64,000 nucleotides of DNA. It comes from Anaeramoeba flamelloides. Taxonomy: Eukaryota > Metamonada > Anaeramoebidae. Shown here one piece after another: positions 33,714 to 46,500 of the stretch (within the stretch, counting starts at the first letter, position 1; each line of letters starts with the position of its first letter). The DNA lies in contig JANTQA010000026.1 in the NCBI GenBank assembly GCA_027625915.1, forward strand, positions 4,402,001-4,466,000, read 5' to 3'. The translations under genes were made by a program, and so were the position numbers. Under the pieces are notes generated by a model. That model saw only the letters and a program-made list of their open reading frames with translations, was not told the origin of the DNA and did no database searches.

Positions 33714-35094
33714 AGTTATTTTAATTTTATAAAACTCAAAATATTAACAATACAAAATTCAATTGAATGTATTATATGGATTAATTATATACATTGAAAT
33801 TAATCTATATATTTCCTTATCTTTTTTTTAAAAAAAACACTTTTAATATTAGTTCTGTGCCAGGAACCATTTCATTTCTTGAAATAAGTTGTTAATTTTT
33901 ATCAACAACTAAATTTATGTGAATAATGCTTATTTTTCAACAATTCTGTGATTTCTTTTTTATAGTCCCTATCTTGGATTTTAAGATAATTCTTTAATTA
34001 GATTCATCATAAAGTATTAAGGATCATCTGAATTTTAGATTTAGCGAATCTTAAATTTCTGTTTAACTTCATATTTATTGACTTCAAAGAATTTTTAGCC
34101 AATCTAAATAATAAATATTTGAAATTTTATATTGGGTATAACAATATTTTTAACTTTCCAAATCCAAAATTTAACTTTAAAGGATCGAGAACCAAAATAT
34201 GTAAATTATTCTATTCTACCCAGATTATTTCCAATTATTAGATATTCTAAGATACGGGTATAAATATACTTTAAAATAATATGAATAGCTATTGGTATTT
34301 AGTGTCAAAAAAATTGGTTAAACTCTTCTAAAATAACTTTAAAATTTTTAAAGTCTAATTTATATCCGTAAAGTACTACTTATTTTACCCAAATTGAATT
34401 AAAAATTCGAAGATCAGAAAATTTTCAAACTTACCTAATAACCTAAGGATTTCCCAAAATCTTTCCACAAAAACAACAATATTATCTTAAACTTTTCAGT
34501 GTTCTAATCTCTTTCTTATCGGACTTTGTCTAGGATTATATACTTGTAATTTTTACAAATAAAAAGTTTAAGTTTTAAAAAAAATACATAGCTACTTTAT
34601 CTTTGAACTATTTTGACTTTTTATTAAAATTAAAATCTTGGATTAAAGATAAATCACAAAATAAATTTATTAACCAATCAATATCATTTTAAATCTTTTA
34701 TTGTAAACTTGAGAAATTTAGGTTAATATGGATGTGCAAAGGGGTATATATATATATATATATTATTTTTTGAGTTCTATTTGATCAATTGATTTTATTT
34801 TAAGAGAAGTAAACTTCCTATTTTTTCTCAAAGAAAAAAGAAATAAAAACTATTTTTAAACTTAAAAAAATCTTTGAAAACTTAAAAGTGTGGCGAAAAG
34901 AATGTTTCATTCAATTAAAAATAAAAGTTTTCAAGTCATTAATTCATGATTTTTTTAGTTATAAGAAAGAAAAGAAATGAATCTTAAAAGAAGGATAAAT
35001 TTTTTACTCATATTCCAAAAAAATAAACTTTTTTTTTTATTTTTTTTTTTATTGTTGAGCAGAGGTGATTCAACAAAATTACCTCCTGTTTGTC
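33714..35094. other. intergenic, nothing recognised
   Basis: 1.4 kb of A+T-rich DNA with a TA run near 34745-34763. The missing exon of the first HMG gene was looked for here and not found. Confidence 0.4.
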
Positions 35095-35290
35095 TTTAGG
35101 TTTTTTTTAATTTGAGAAATAAACAGAAAATTATTTAAATTTTCGGTTTATTTCTCAAATTAAAAAAAACCGCCGTTAGCTTTTCCAGAATTCAAAAGAA
35201 TTGAGTAAAATCTTTGATTTTTCTCTATTTTTTTGAATTCTGGAAAACATAAGCACTCTATGGTGCTTGACGACACTCTAAAATTGTATT
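35095..35290 (-). repeat. two-hairpin repeat, best-preserved copy
   Basis: Module B is a near-perfect hairpin (about 35099-35172): GGTTTTTTTTAATTTGAG, loop, CTCAAATTAAAAAAAACC. Module A follows (about 35177-35246) with arms TTTTCCAGAATTCAAAAG and TTGAATTCTGGAAAA. The end reads AGCACTCTATGGTGCTTGAC, the complement of the TAGAGTGCC tail, then a degenerate copy of the LINE 3' stem (ATTGTATTTAGGG). It sits about 190 bases before the second HMG gene. Confidence 0.78.
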
Positions 35291-35479
35291 TAGGGTTTTT
35301 TATCCTAACCGTAATGTAGGCAAAAAATATAAACTTTTTGCAAAAAAAATCACTATCTTAAATATAAAAATTAATCTTTTTTTTTTTTCAATATTTTATT
35401 AATACTATTATAATAATAGAAATTTGTTAATTTATCAATCCTTGATAAACAAAGATATAAAAGAGAATTACAAAATTAT

Positions 35480-38089
35480 ATGACGAAATCTAATCAAACG
35501 CCAACATCAAAAACTGAAAACTCAAATAATGATAACATTCAAACGATTCTTCATAATCCTGAATTTTCTCAACAAAACAATAGTCAAAAAACAAATGAAA
35601 ATTTGCAAAATCAAAACCTGAAACATAAGCCAATCGCTACAAAATATAGAATATATTTTGGAAAAAAACCAATTAATTGGCCAAAATTACCACACACACC
35701 TTATATTTACTTTTGTCAAGATTTTTTTAAATTAAATCCAGATTTGTCAAATTCAAAAAAACCCAATATTAACGTAAATTCTGTACGTGCAAAGCGGTGG
35801 AGAGAACTGACATTTGAACAAAAACGGGTTTGAATAATTTCTTTTGATTTAATTTGTTTAATAATGATAATTTTTTTTCACGACATTATATTTTTGAACA
35901 AAATTCATTTAAAAAACAATTTTTTTTTTTCTATTTTAAAGTTGAGAAATTATACAAATTATTTGATTAGATACACTTATTTTGCGAATGTGAAGATATA
36001 AAAATTTTATAAATTGTGAAAAATATATAAAAATTTAGATATCATTGAAGATTTACATCATTTTCTATGAAATTACCCAGCCTATGAAAATAATTGGAAA
36101 ATCTGGATTTCTAAATTAAAAAATATTAATATTTTTAATTATTAATAAAAATAATAATATTTTTAATATTATTAATAAACAAGATTCATCATATTTATTA
36201 TCCCCAATGGATAATAATAAAAATATTTTTGAATCTTTTAAAAAATTTATAAATGTAAGTTTAGGAATTAGGGAAAATGCCGTAAAGTACCGTAGAGTGC
36301 CATCAAGTACCTAAGTTTTCTTGAGGTTTTCTTTTTTATTTTTTAAGTGTTCTAGGTTTTTTTGAGGTTTTCTATTTTATTTGTGAAGTGTTCTAGGTTT
36401 TTTTTACTTTTTGAAATAAACAGAAAACTCAAGAAAACCAAACGGCAGTTTTCCAGAATTCAAAAGAATAGAGAAAAATCCAAGATTTTACTCAATTCTT
36501 TTAAATTTTGGAAAACCTAACCACATTTTTTTTTTAATTTCAGAAATTAAAAGAAAATTTATTTAATTTTCAGTTTATTTCTTAAATTAAAAAAACACCT
36601 AACGGAAAATTAAAGGACTTTAAAAATTCCTCCCTTAAATTACAATAAAAAAAAATAAATAATTTTATTATTATTTTTGAAGAAGTATAAATTACTCTCT
36701 AGGTACCCTTTTAATAAATTTATAAAAGAAATATTCAACATAAAATCATAGCTTTCACGTTTATTCATGGAAAGTACATACCAAAATTATTTTTATGTTT
36801 AAAATGCAAAAATAAAAATTTACAAAAAATAAAGAAAAATTAAAAAAAGAAAAAAGAAAAAAAATTGAAAAACAAAAAAAAAGTTTAAAATAAGTAATTG
36901 GTTTATAAAAAATAAATAAATAAACAAATGATATGTGTTTTATTAAGAACACCCAAAATCACAGCTACAAACTTTTGGTTGAATTTAATAGTTTGATAGT
37001 TGATCATGAATGTTCATTTGGAAATAATAGGTTAATTGTTGTAAATTTCTGTTTTTTTTTTTTTTTTTGATCTGATTTGCTTTAAACCTTGATATTTTTG
37101 TCTTTTCTTTTTCTTTTTCATTTTCAAGTTACTCATACTTTTTTTTTTCTCTGTATCTCAATATTAGCAATAAAAAACTTGTTCTTTTTCCTTTGTAACT
37201 CTTCTTCCAAATATAAAGAAGATTCAGCCAGGGAAAAATGGAAAAAAAATAAAAAAATTTTTTTATTCATGTATTTTTTTTTTTTTCATTAAAATTTTCA
37301 AGAATAAAATAAATGAAAATAAATGGAACAATATCATATACATTTTGAATATTTTTAAAAACTTGAAAAACTAAACTTTCTTAACCCTAATTTTATTTTT
37401 ATTTATTTTTCTTTATTATTCTTTAAATTTCAGAAATACTATAATGAAGCTGATAATGATAGAAGAAGATATGATGAAGAAGTCGAAGAATTCCTTAAAG
37501 ATAAAGATGAAGATTTTAAAAAAAAACATTTAAGTCAAGAATCAAAAAAAAAATCAAAGATATATTCGCAAAAAAAAAAAAAAAAAAAGTTAAACACTTC
37601 AAATAATATAAATAAAAATCCAATACAAAAAAATAATAACGACAAAGATCAAATAAATATACCAATTCCAATACGCCCAAAAAATTCTTATTTCCTTTTT
37701 TGTGATGATTACCGTAATTTATTGAGAAAGGAAAATAATAATATTGGACTTGTAGAATTCTCAAGGCTGTCTTCAAAAGCTTGGCAAAATCTTTCAATAA
37801 AAAAGAAAAAAGTAAAAACAAATCTTTTTTTATTATTAATTTTTTTTTTTTTTTTCAATTATTTTTTTTTACTCTAAAACCAATTTTTTTTCTTTTCTTT
37901 TTATTTTTTACTATCAATACCTTAAAAACTATCAATTAGAAATATTTTAATTTAGAAAAACAAGAAAGCATTCGGTACCGTAACGAAATGATACAATATG
38001 AAAAAGACATGAGAATTTTAAATGAGAATATAAATAAGAATAAGACTGAGGATATGAAACCAGAAACTACAAATAATAAGGAAATATAA
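35480..38089 (+). CDS. double HMG-box protein, three exons, 291 aa
   Basis: Exons 35480-35827, 37434-37811 and 37940-38089, all phase 0, together 292 codons with the TAA. The first donor is weak (CGG|GTTTGA); the second is AAA|GTAAAA. Residues 1-50 are polar, Asn/Gln-rich. Box 1 covers about 52-140: HTPYIYFCQDFFKLNPDLSN, RAKRWRELTFEQKR, then after the splice KYYNEADNDRRRYDEEVEEF. A Lys/Asn linker (145-190) leads to box 2: IPIRPKNSYFLFCDDYRNLL, FSRLSSKAWQNL, then after the splice KYFNLEKQESIRYRNEMIQY. Expected role: nuclear DNA-bending chromatin protein. Intron 1 is 1606 bases and holds a LINE fragment, a two-hairpin repeat and another dispersed repeat; intron 2 is 128 bases. Both introns cut the HMG box at the same residue, just before the aromatic that opens the second half of helix 3. 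Confidence 0.87.
35938..36660 (+). mobile_element. LINE 3' fragment inside an HMG-gene intron
   Basis: Same lineage as 8811-9376. Reads LRNYTNYLIRYTYFANVK, then NLDIIEDLHHFL and YPAYENNWKIWISKLKNINI, with stops and length changes. The 3' UTR stem (AAGTTTAGGAATTAGGG) reaches about 36280, the two-hairpin repeat occupies 36282-36605, and the LINE end resumes with AATTCCTCCCTTAAATTA and an A-rich tail. It is 5'-truncated and coding-dead. It is in the sense orientation of the host gene. Confidence 0.75.
36282..36605 (+). repeat. two-hairpin repeat embedded in the LINE 3' UTR
   Basis: Tail units GCCGTAAAGTACCGTAGAGT and GCCATCAAGTACCTAAG, GGTTTTTTTGAGGTTTTC-type spacers, module A (about 36440-36515: TTTTCCAGAATTCAAAAG and its loose complement) and module B (about 36525-36600: AATTTCAGAAATTAAAAG to CTTAAATTAAAAAAACAC). 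It is flanked on both sides by LINE 3' UTR sequence. Confidence 0.75.
36941..37255. repeat. anonymous intronic repeat, partner at 49139-49450
   Basis: Same orientation as the partner: AAGAACACCCAAAATCACAG, TGATCATGAATGTTCATTTG, TTTGATCTGATTTGCTTTAA, TTTTCAAGTTACTCATACTT and AAGATTCAGCCAGGGAA recur almost unchanged. It lies about 180 bases before exon 2 of the HMG gene; the partner lies about 340 bases before an exon of the VHS-GAT gene. Class unknown. Confidence 0.62.
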
Positions 38090-38193
38090 GAATTATATTT
38101 TCTTTTTTTATAAAAATGAAATAATGAATAAGAAAAAAAAATAAGAAACAAGAATTATTGTTAATTAAGAATTGGATGGTGTTAATGGAACTT

Positions 38194-38230
<37 letters not shown>

Positions 38231-38935
38231 ATAATTATTTTCTTTATTAAGGACAGATTCTTAAATTTATGAATTTTTTAGTAATTAAATTTGTATTCTT
38301 AAACAAAATTAATAACCTTTTTAAAAAATCTAATTAAATTTGATTCTACAATTCTTCATAAATCATTAAAAAAAAAAGGGAAAATAATTTAGATTTCGGA
38401 AACAAAAATATCGATAGATAAATTTAAATATAATTAAAATTGGGAAAAAAAAATATTAATTTATGAAATTATCCTTTGATTTAGTCAAAAATAAAAAAAA
38501 AAAATTATTAAAAATCATTTCAAAAGAAATTTATTTATATTTAAATTTTCATATAGATCGAAAACAAATCTTGAAAATGTTTTTTAATTTTTTTAAATGA
38601 TTACAAAATATTATCATTTATTATATCAAAATTGAAAGAAAATTTTGGTTTGAAAAATTACCATTTTTTTCGGAAATATTCATAAATAAAGCAATGTGAT
38701 AGTCAAAAACTTTTCATAAAGAAATAAAAAAAAATTAACTGTTTATCAATCTTTTTTTTTTTTTTGACTTTTTGTTCTTAATATCTTGCAGAAGGTAAAT
38801 TGTTTAAGAAGCAAAAGTTGATCAAATTAGATTTTGTAATTGGTCAAAGAAAATAGTCGAATGAATATTCGACTTGATTATTTTTTTTTTTATCTAGATT
38901 ATTTATTAAAATTCTGATCTAACTTAACTTTGTTT
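38090..38935. other. intergenic, downstream of the HMG gene
   Basis: Holds a (TA)n microsatellite at about 38196-38226; otherwise A+T-rich with nothing recognised. Confidence 0.4.
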
Positions 38936-39440
38936 CAGTAAAAGTGGCCCAAAAATTTTTCCAAATATCAATTAATTTTAAGAATTGAACTTTTAAAAAC
39001 TAATTAGAATAACATACGTTAGAGAATAGTTGATACCTGGATGAAGTAAATCTTATTAATCTATATATTTTACCAAAAAATGACAAACCCAAATTCTTAT
39101 GTACAATTGGAAAAAAATAACATTCATAATTTTGATCTCAAACTGAAGCTCCCAATAAAAATACAATAGAAATCAATATTATTTTTTTATCATCTTACTT
39201 ATTTTTTCAATTAAATTAGAATAATACTCTAGTATCTTGTGAATAATAGATCTTGTAATAAAAAAAAATGCAAATGAATTAGGCTTAAAAAAAAATCCAA
39301 AAAAAAAATATATTGAAAAAGATAAAAAAGAAAAATGATTTCAATTTTGAATATTTCCTAAATAAAATTTTTTTTCAAATCCCCATTCAAACACTTTAAT
39401 AACATTATATTCGCCTATTATAACCGAGTCACTTTGACTG
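38936..39440. mobile_element. MITE of the CAGTCAAAG family (505 bp)
   Basis: Left end CAGTAAAAGTGGCCCAAAAA, right end GAGTCACTTTGACTG. The right 150 bases (GATTTCAATTTTGAATAT, CCCCATTCAAACACTTTAA, TATAACCGAGTC) are shared with 51785-51945 and, inverted, with 39770 and 53468. Non-coding. Confidence 0.62.
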
Positions 39441-39445
39441 GGAAA

Positions 39446-39560
39446 TAACTTATACTAATGATGAAAATGATAGATGAAGATATATTGAAGAAATAAGAGA
39501 ATTCCTAAATGATAAAGGCAAGGATTTTTTAAAAAATCTATCGAAAAACCAATATTAGAA
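39446..39560 (+). pseudogene. fragment of an HMG-box exon
   Basis: Reads TNDENDR, stop, RYIEEIREFLNDKGKDF, corresponding to NEADNDRRRYDEEVEEFLKD at the start of exon 2 of the gene at 35480. Nucleotide similarity starts about ten bases after the MITE end. There is one in-frame stop and a lost codon. No other exon accompanies it. It lies between two CAGTCAAAG-family MITEs, suggesting duplication of a piece of the neighbouring gene. Confidence 0.65.
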
Positions 39561-39769
39561 AAACAAAAAAAAACAAAAATAATGTTTGCTTTGATTTTAT
39601 ATATTTCTTAATCCATTTAATTCGTATTTGAAGAAAAATTTACAAGACTTCCGAATACATAATCTTATATGTTTTATTGTAAAAATTATATGTTTATATT
39701 AAAGTTTTAATACCAACTAGAATATCTTTAAAATATTCACCATATTGTGATTCTAAACCATTTTTAAGT

Positions 39770-40172
39770 TATATTGAATCAGTTGTGATCAGTAAATTAT
39801 ATGTTTTAAGCGTTTGAATGGGGATTTGAAGAAAAAATAATTTTTAAAAATTTCAAAATTGAAATTATTATTTTACATTTTTACACATTTCTTTTTTTTC
39901 TTTTTTTTGGATACATAATTTTTATTGCAATTAGTTTTTTTTATTACAAGATAGATAGTAACTAAGAAAAAAATGTGTTGTTCTAATGTCATTGAAAGGA
40001 TGGAAATGATAGTATAGAAATTTTATTAATTTTTATTGGAATTTTATTTAATCGTCTTTTTGAAGATCAAAAAGACTGTTGAGTTTTTTATATTTTGAAC
40101 AAAGAATTTGAGTTTTTCAATTTTGCAAGAAAAATAAACTCTATTTCAAAATTATTGGCCCTTTAAAAATCA
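39770..40172. mobile_element. MITE of the CAGTCAAAG family, decayed copy
   Basis: Left part TCAGTAAATTATATGTTTTAAG and TTTGAATGGGGATTTG match 53468 onward. A later block GAATTTGAGTTTTTCAATTT is also shared with 53988. The right end TTGGCCCTTTAAAAATC is weak. Confidence 0.52.
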
Positions 40173-42137
40173 AATTTTGAAAATAAAAATTTTTATAAAT
40201 TGAAGATGTTATTAATTATAATAAAAAAATTATAATTTTACTATTCAGTTCTGTACACTCGAAATATTTGGTTTTCATCTGAAAATAAAATAAAATAAAA
40301 GTAAAAAAAAATAAATAAAAATTGAGCCATTTATTATGAAATTTAGTTTATATAGGTTGTTTTTTTTTTTCATACAGATATCATCTTTCCTCTGATTTGC
40401 ATTATATTCGATTTATCCCCTTTTTATTTTTTAAATGTAAATTATTACAAATGATGGATATTTCGAAAAAAATTTTGAACATTTTACCATTAATAAGTTC
40501 ATTGTCTTGCTTGTACTTTATTACGACTTTTATGAGATGAAACAAGGAGCCTAAGAAACAAATTTTTGATTAAAATGTTAAAAAAAATGAAAAATTACAA
40601 TGGAGAATAAAAAAGATACCTCTTTTCGTTTTTATTAAAGATTTTTGAGTTTTTTTAGAAGTTTTCAAGTAATTAATTATCAAATATTCTAAAGTAAGAA
40701 TAGAAAATTGAAGATAAGTCATCCTTAATAATTTTTAAGAATTTGGATCTCGAATAAAAACATTGAGAAATCCCTATTTTTGAAAAATGGAAATTAAACT
40801 ATTTTTTTCTCTCTTTTATTTTGAATTTGACAGTATTACTCCTATTTCATATATCAAAAAGTTCTTCATTTTTTTTCGATACATACAATGTTATATATAT
40901 ATAAATGATTTAACCCAATAGCAAAAAAGAAAAAAAATCTTTTTGTTAATTTTATAACAAATTCAAAAAAAAAAAAACAATAAAAATAACCCGATTTTGA
41001 AATGAAATAATCATGTAATGCTATTATTACTATAATAATATTTTTATTTTTATATACTCTTTTTATAAATAAATTCAAGTTTTTAAAAGTTACATCCCTT
41101 TTTCTCGTTATGACCAGTTCCAAATTTAAACATAACTTTTCAATTATTTCAAAAAAAATATTTTCAAGTAGAAAGAAATCTTATTTTTTGTAAAGGAATT
41201 GTACGAAAATACACTTTAAAAGTTAAAACCTCAAATTTTCCAAATAGTTTAGTATAAAAAATCTACTTAATTTCAAAAAAAAATAGAAATAATGATTTTA
41301 AACTTGAAAAAAATACAATTTCTTTATTCAAAGAATAGTTCTTTTAATTTTTTTTTATTTTATCAAAAAAAAAAAGTTATGAAAAAAAAATCAAATGACA
41401 AACTCAAATAATTTCCCAAAATACTTTTATAAAACTTGGAAAAATCGACTAAAACCAAAAAATACTTTTTTATTTGATTATTTTTGATCAATAATTAATA
41501 ACCCAATCTTAATTATTTCAGTGAGTCATTAACAACATAAAGATTTAATGTACAAATAGACTTTACAATTATTTCTCAATTTTTGAAAGATTTACCAAAG
41601 ATATAAAACTAATTTAAAATAAATAAATCTAACAATGAAAAAAATAATGAATATTTTAAAATAATTGATTTTAATAGTAACAGTTCCTTGTTTATACTCT
41701 GATTATTTGAAAAGATATATTGCCTAATCTTTTAAATTTAAGAAATTTAATAAATTACTGGAAAAAAATAGAAGATCGATGTTTTAATTTTTAAAGGATT
41801 AAATATTTGATTTATTGTTCTTATATTTTTACAAAAATGATTAAAAGCACTAGGTTATTTGTTTTTACAAACAAAAGATTAGATATTACTAAAAGTGGGA
41901 TTTCATAAAAGTAAAAATGTTTTTATAATTTTCCTTTTTTAATAAAAATATTCATATCAAAAAGAATCAGAATATTTTACTGAAAATATAATTGAGAAAA
42001 AATGACTCTTTTAAAAAATGATAATTCATTTCTCTAAAGTTGATAATTGAAGTTTTTTTATCGGTTTAATTGAACCATTATTTTAATATGTGTTATATTG
42101 GCTTTGGTAGAAAAAAAAATAAGATTTACCCAATCCC
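40173..42137. other. intergenic, nothing recognised
   Basis: About 2 kb of A+T-rich DNA; the minus-strand frame at 40866-41123 is Phe/Ile/Lys-rich without similarity to a known family. Confidence 0.4.
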
Positions 42138-42713
42138 TTAAGGTTTACAATCCCTGAAAATTGTAAAAAAAATTATCTAGTGTAGGGTGGAGTTACGATT
42201 GAATTTGATTACTGGTAGATTGATCTTGTTTTTGGTATGCATTTAAAGAATTGTTGAAAATGTCAATTTGGGACAATTTATTTTTTTTTTTTGAAATCAA
42301 AATTGAAGTATCGAAGACTAATATATTGTAAGATTTTTAAGTTATATAAAAAAGTGAGTTTGTGGGTGTTTAATAGAAATTTTAATTAGGTTAGATTTTA
42401 TTTTAAGCTTTTAAAAGTTGGGATTTTTTCATTTAGTTAATTGACTAAAAAGTAAATCAAAAATTTCCAATAATAACAAACTCAAAAGTTAGATTTTTTA
42501 TTAAACACCTTCCAATTGTATTAAACTTAAACTAATAAATTTGGATTAGGGAAATAAAAATTGTAATTTTTGAACAGAAATTGTCCTTGTAGAACCACTA
42601 TTAAAATTCAGAACAAGTAAAATATTGATCAACAAAGAAGCAAAAAAAAACAAAATTTCGCACATTAGTCAAGATAATATTTTTTTTTTTCTATAAGGGA
42701 TTGTAAACCTTAA
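42138..42713. mobile_element. TTAA-flanked palindromic MITE (576 bp)
   Basis: Begins TTAAGGTTTACAATCCCTG and ends AAGGGATTGTAAACCTTAA; long arms with the shared blocks CTTGTTTTTGGTATGCATTT and its degraded complement. TTAA at both ends suggests a piggyBac-type target duplication. Copies at 44607-45168 and 46396-46560. Confidence 0.78.
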
Positions 42714-43541
42714 GGACTACATTTCCATGTAAAATAGTAAAATAATGTATAAAAAATCTCCCTAGTGAGAGTTTTGAAATCTCAGTATTATTTACACACT
42801 GAGAATATCTTTGAGAAAAAAATGTGAAATTTTAACAATTTTTTGCCTGAAAAGATCATACCAAATTTTGATTTTAATATTTTAGAATATCCCTTTCAAC
42901 TTTCTAAACTCAAAGTTATTCCTCTGCACTTCTACATATTTTTTTACTTTATCTTTTACAAGTTAGAAATGTTCTCAAATTTGTACTTGCACTTGAAAAT
43001 CCCTAAAAGCGATTTTTTTCCTATCAAAGTTTTTGATATTATCAATTTTCCTTTTCATTGAAAAACAAAGAAAAATATTCTTCGTGAAAATGTTTAAAGT
43101 TGACAAAAAGTGTTTTTTTTTTCATACAATTTCTTTAGAATGAAAATACTTTTTGTGAGGTGAAAGTGAAATCACACAATAACTCAACATTATAAAGGAT
43201 GGAAACCTAGTCCTTAAAACAGTATAATCATATAAAATTTTATAAAGTTAATTTAATTAAAGAGTGTAAAACTTTTAAAAAAACTTCAATCATTTTTTTC
43301 AGAAAATTGAAAAGTCAATAGGTTTTTTGAACTGTTAGTTTTTAAAATTTTCGTTTCGAAAAAGTTTTAAATTGAAAGTTTTTAGATTTTGATCTCTCGA
43401 TTATAGTTCTAAAATAAGATAAAGTTCAAAAACAAAAGTTTTTTGAATTAAAAAAAAGTCACGAAAATATTTGTGCAAAATACTCTCATGAAAAATATAA
43501 AACAAAATCATTTTTTATCTTTTTCAAAATTTTGGATTTTT
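42714..43541. other. intergenic, upstream region of the VHS-GAT gene
   Basis: No gene recognised; the frame at 42843-43061 has no known motif. A T-run lies at about 43113-43122. Confidence 0.4.
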
Positions 43542-46500
43542 ATGACACAAAATAAAAATCTGAAACAACTTGTTTTAAGTGCAACCTCTCAACAATTAAA
43601 ATCTCCAAAATGGGAATTAAATTTCGAAATCATAAATATTCTATTAGGACAACCAGATAAGTATGTTAACCTAAATCAATCTTTCTTTTTGGTTTATTCT
43701 TTTTTTAAATTCTGATTTTTGTTTTTTTATCTCATAGGTTTGACAACTACAAAAAACTTTTAGTCAAACAGCTCAAAACAAAAAAAATAGAAACACAATA
43801 CCTTACGCTTCAGGTAAATATTTTAGCACCTTTTTTAATTTTTATTCTCGTCTCTTTTTTAATTTCAGAATCTTTCGTTCCTAAAAAAATTATTCAACAA
43901 AAAAAAAAATGATATTAAGAGAAGAAAAAGTTTTTTTTTTTTTATGTTGGGTGCTATCGATGGACTCTTAAAAATCGTCTGTAATTTTTAATTATTTAGT
44001 ACACTGCTGTTTTTTTCTTTAATATTTATTTTATCCTTTTTACTGTTGAATAAGAAAAGGGAACAAAAAAATTTGGTTTCTTCTTCAAAAAATATTTTCT
44101 TGTAATAATGAGTTCTCTAAATTCAAAAGATCTCTTTTGGTACTCGTTCTATCGATAAGGTGTGAATTAAAAATTTGCAAAACAAACGTATTTCGTTTGA
44201 TCTTTCGTTGGTCAACCTTTTATACCTCTTTATTAAAATTGCTAAACAAAAATTTTGAGATTCGCTTGTGCATTGTTTTTCTTAGGTTTCATTATTTGTT
44301 CAAAAATCCTAAGTGTTTATTAATCACAAGAGAAAACTCGAGAAAAACTAATCACGATAAGAAGATCTTTGATCTCTTCCTTCATACTACTATAAAATTT
44401 GCATTTTTTTTTTTTTATATTAAATTGATCGACCAATCATTGACTTCATTGTAATCCTACACTCTTATTTTTTCAATCGAATTACTTTTTATTTTATTCA
44501 ATTGCTTTTTCATAAATTCAATGGAAAAAAACTGAAAAGTTATCGTTAATTTACCAGTTACTTTGTAATCATTTAAATTTATATTTTCAAAGGATCTCTT
44601 TCTTGGTTAAGGTTTACAATCCCTGAAATTTGAAAAAAGATTATCTTGTAGTAGGAAGTGGCCACTTATTAATTTGGTTCTTATCTGATCGATCTTGTTC
44701 TTGGTATGGGTTTTAAGAGTTGTTCAAAAAGGCAATTTTTGACAATTTATTTTTAATTTTTCCGAAATCCGAATTGAAGAGTGTAGGGTTAATAGTATTG
44801 GTAAGTGTTTAATAATGAATTTAAATTTTTGGGTTGTAGAAGAAAATTTTGATTTACTTTTTTGTCAATTAACTTAATGAAAAAAAATTGTTTTTTAAAA
44901 GCACCAAATAAAACCAAACCTAATTAAAAATTTCAATCAAGAACCCACAAACAACATTTTTTTATAACTTACCTTCCAACAAATTAATCTTACACTCTTC
45001 AATTCGGATTTCGGAAAAATTAAAAATAAATTGTCAAAAATTGCCTTTTTGAACAACTCTTAAAACCCATACCAAGAACAAAATCGATCAGCTTTGATTC
45101 AAATTAACAAGTCACATAAACTACACAAGATAATATTTTTTCAAACTTCAGGGGATTGTAAACCTTAATAACAAAGAAAATATGTTCAAAAAAAAATCTG
45201 AATCAAAAATATAGTTAATACTTCCCTTTTATCAGATGAAGTTTATTTAACAAAAACTGACATTATTTTATGAAAAAAGTAAGTACATTTTACAATTTTG
45301 AAAAATTATACTCCTGAGAAGATTACTGAAAAAAGATTTTTTGAGTGCCACCATAGGATATTGAAACTTTGAAACCAAAATACCACTCATACCTATTTGT
45401 GAAAAGAAATACAGTAAATCAGCTTTGGATCTTTCATTTTTCAATTTTTTGAACCTTTTTTTTGATTAAAACTTTGGTTTTATTAAATTATGGTTTTGAG
45501 ATCTAAAAATATGTTTATATAACAATGCTGAAATTAATCAAACAGTAAACTAAAAAAATATACCCGAAAGGGTGTGTATTTGAAACAAATCTTTTCTTTT
45601 TGAAGACCAAACATGAAAGATCACCTTTCCAAATAAATTTGTTGAAATAAAGAAAGTAAAAAAAAATAATCGATAAAAATCTATTGTCGAAGATTTGTTT
45701 CTTCTTTAAATTCTTAAATTGGTGGAGAATAAACCAGAGATTACCCTGGGTTTCTCACTCCATCCCTATTTGTCATTATTTAACAAAACATTTTTTTTAC
45801 AAATTTGTTTTTAAAATTCTTTTTTCAAATATTTTTATCAAATAAACCAAAATAAAGAATAATATTTCAAAAATTAAAATAAAGGGGTCAAATTCTCTGA
45901 ATCAAAAAACAGTTACAAAAGATTCAACCCAAATAAAAGAAAAATTTATGAAAAATTTCAATCAGATTCAGAATTATTTTGGGTTCTCAATTTAATGTAA
46001 AATAAAGAATTAAAATCCAAAAAATACAACCAATAAACCTTATTTTCCTGAAAAAGAATTAAAAAAATATCCTATTTTTTCTTGATCCAAAACTAGAATT
46101 AGATGAATTAAATGAAAATAGGAATTGAAAATTCATTTTTGGCAATTCGTTAGAAATAAAAAGTTATTTGTTTATCAAAAATTTTCTCCATTTTTTCTTA
46201 TTTTTGAAGAATTTTTTTTTCAATTTTTTCTAAAAAATTATACATTTCGATTGAACTTCTAGATGTTTGGTTGGGTTGTAAATAAATACAAAAGTATGAA
46301 AATGAAAATATTTTTCAATTTTTTAAAACAAAATAATTTAATAAAATATCAATGTATTTGGTTAAAGAAATGATTTGATTAATTTAGTTACCCCCTTAAG
46401 GTTTACAATCCCTGAAATTTGAAATTTTAGATTATCTTCTGTAAGGTATACTGTCTTGTTATTCTGATACTGAACTGATCTCTCTTGGGATTTGTATCGG

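Noticed and set aside
39290-39960. One palindromic element carrying the HMG fragment
   Set aside because: The facing arms are ends of two separate MITEs (38936-39440 and 39770-40172), each with its own opposite terminus.
43869-43990. Third exon of the VHS gene at 43869 (NLSFLKKLFNKK...)
   Set aside because: The acceptor looks good, but the peptide does not continue the VHS fold, whereas the exon at 49786 does and joins in phase.
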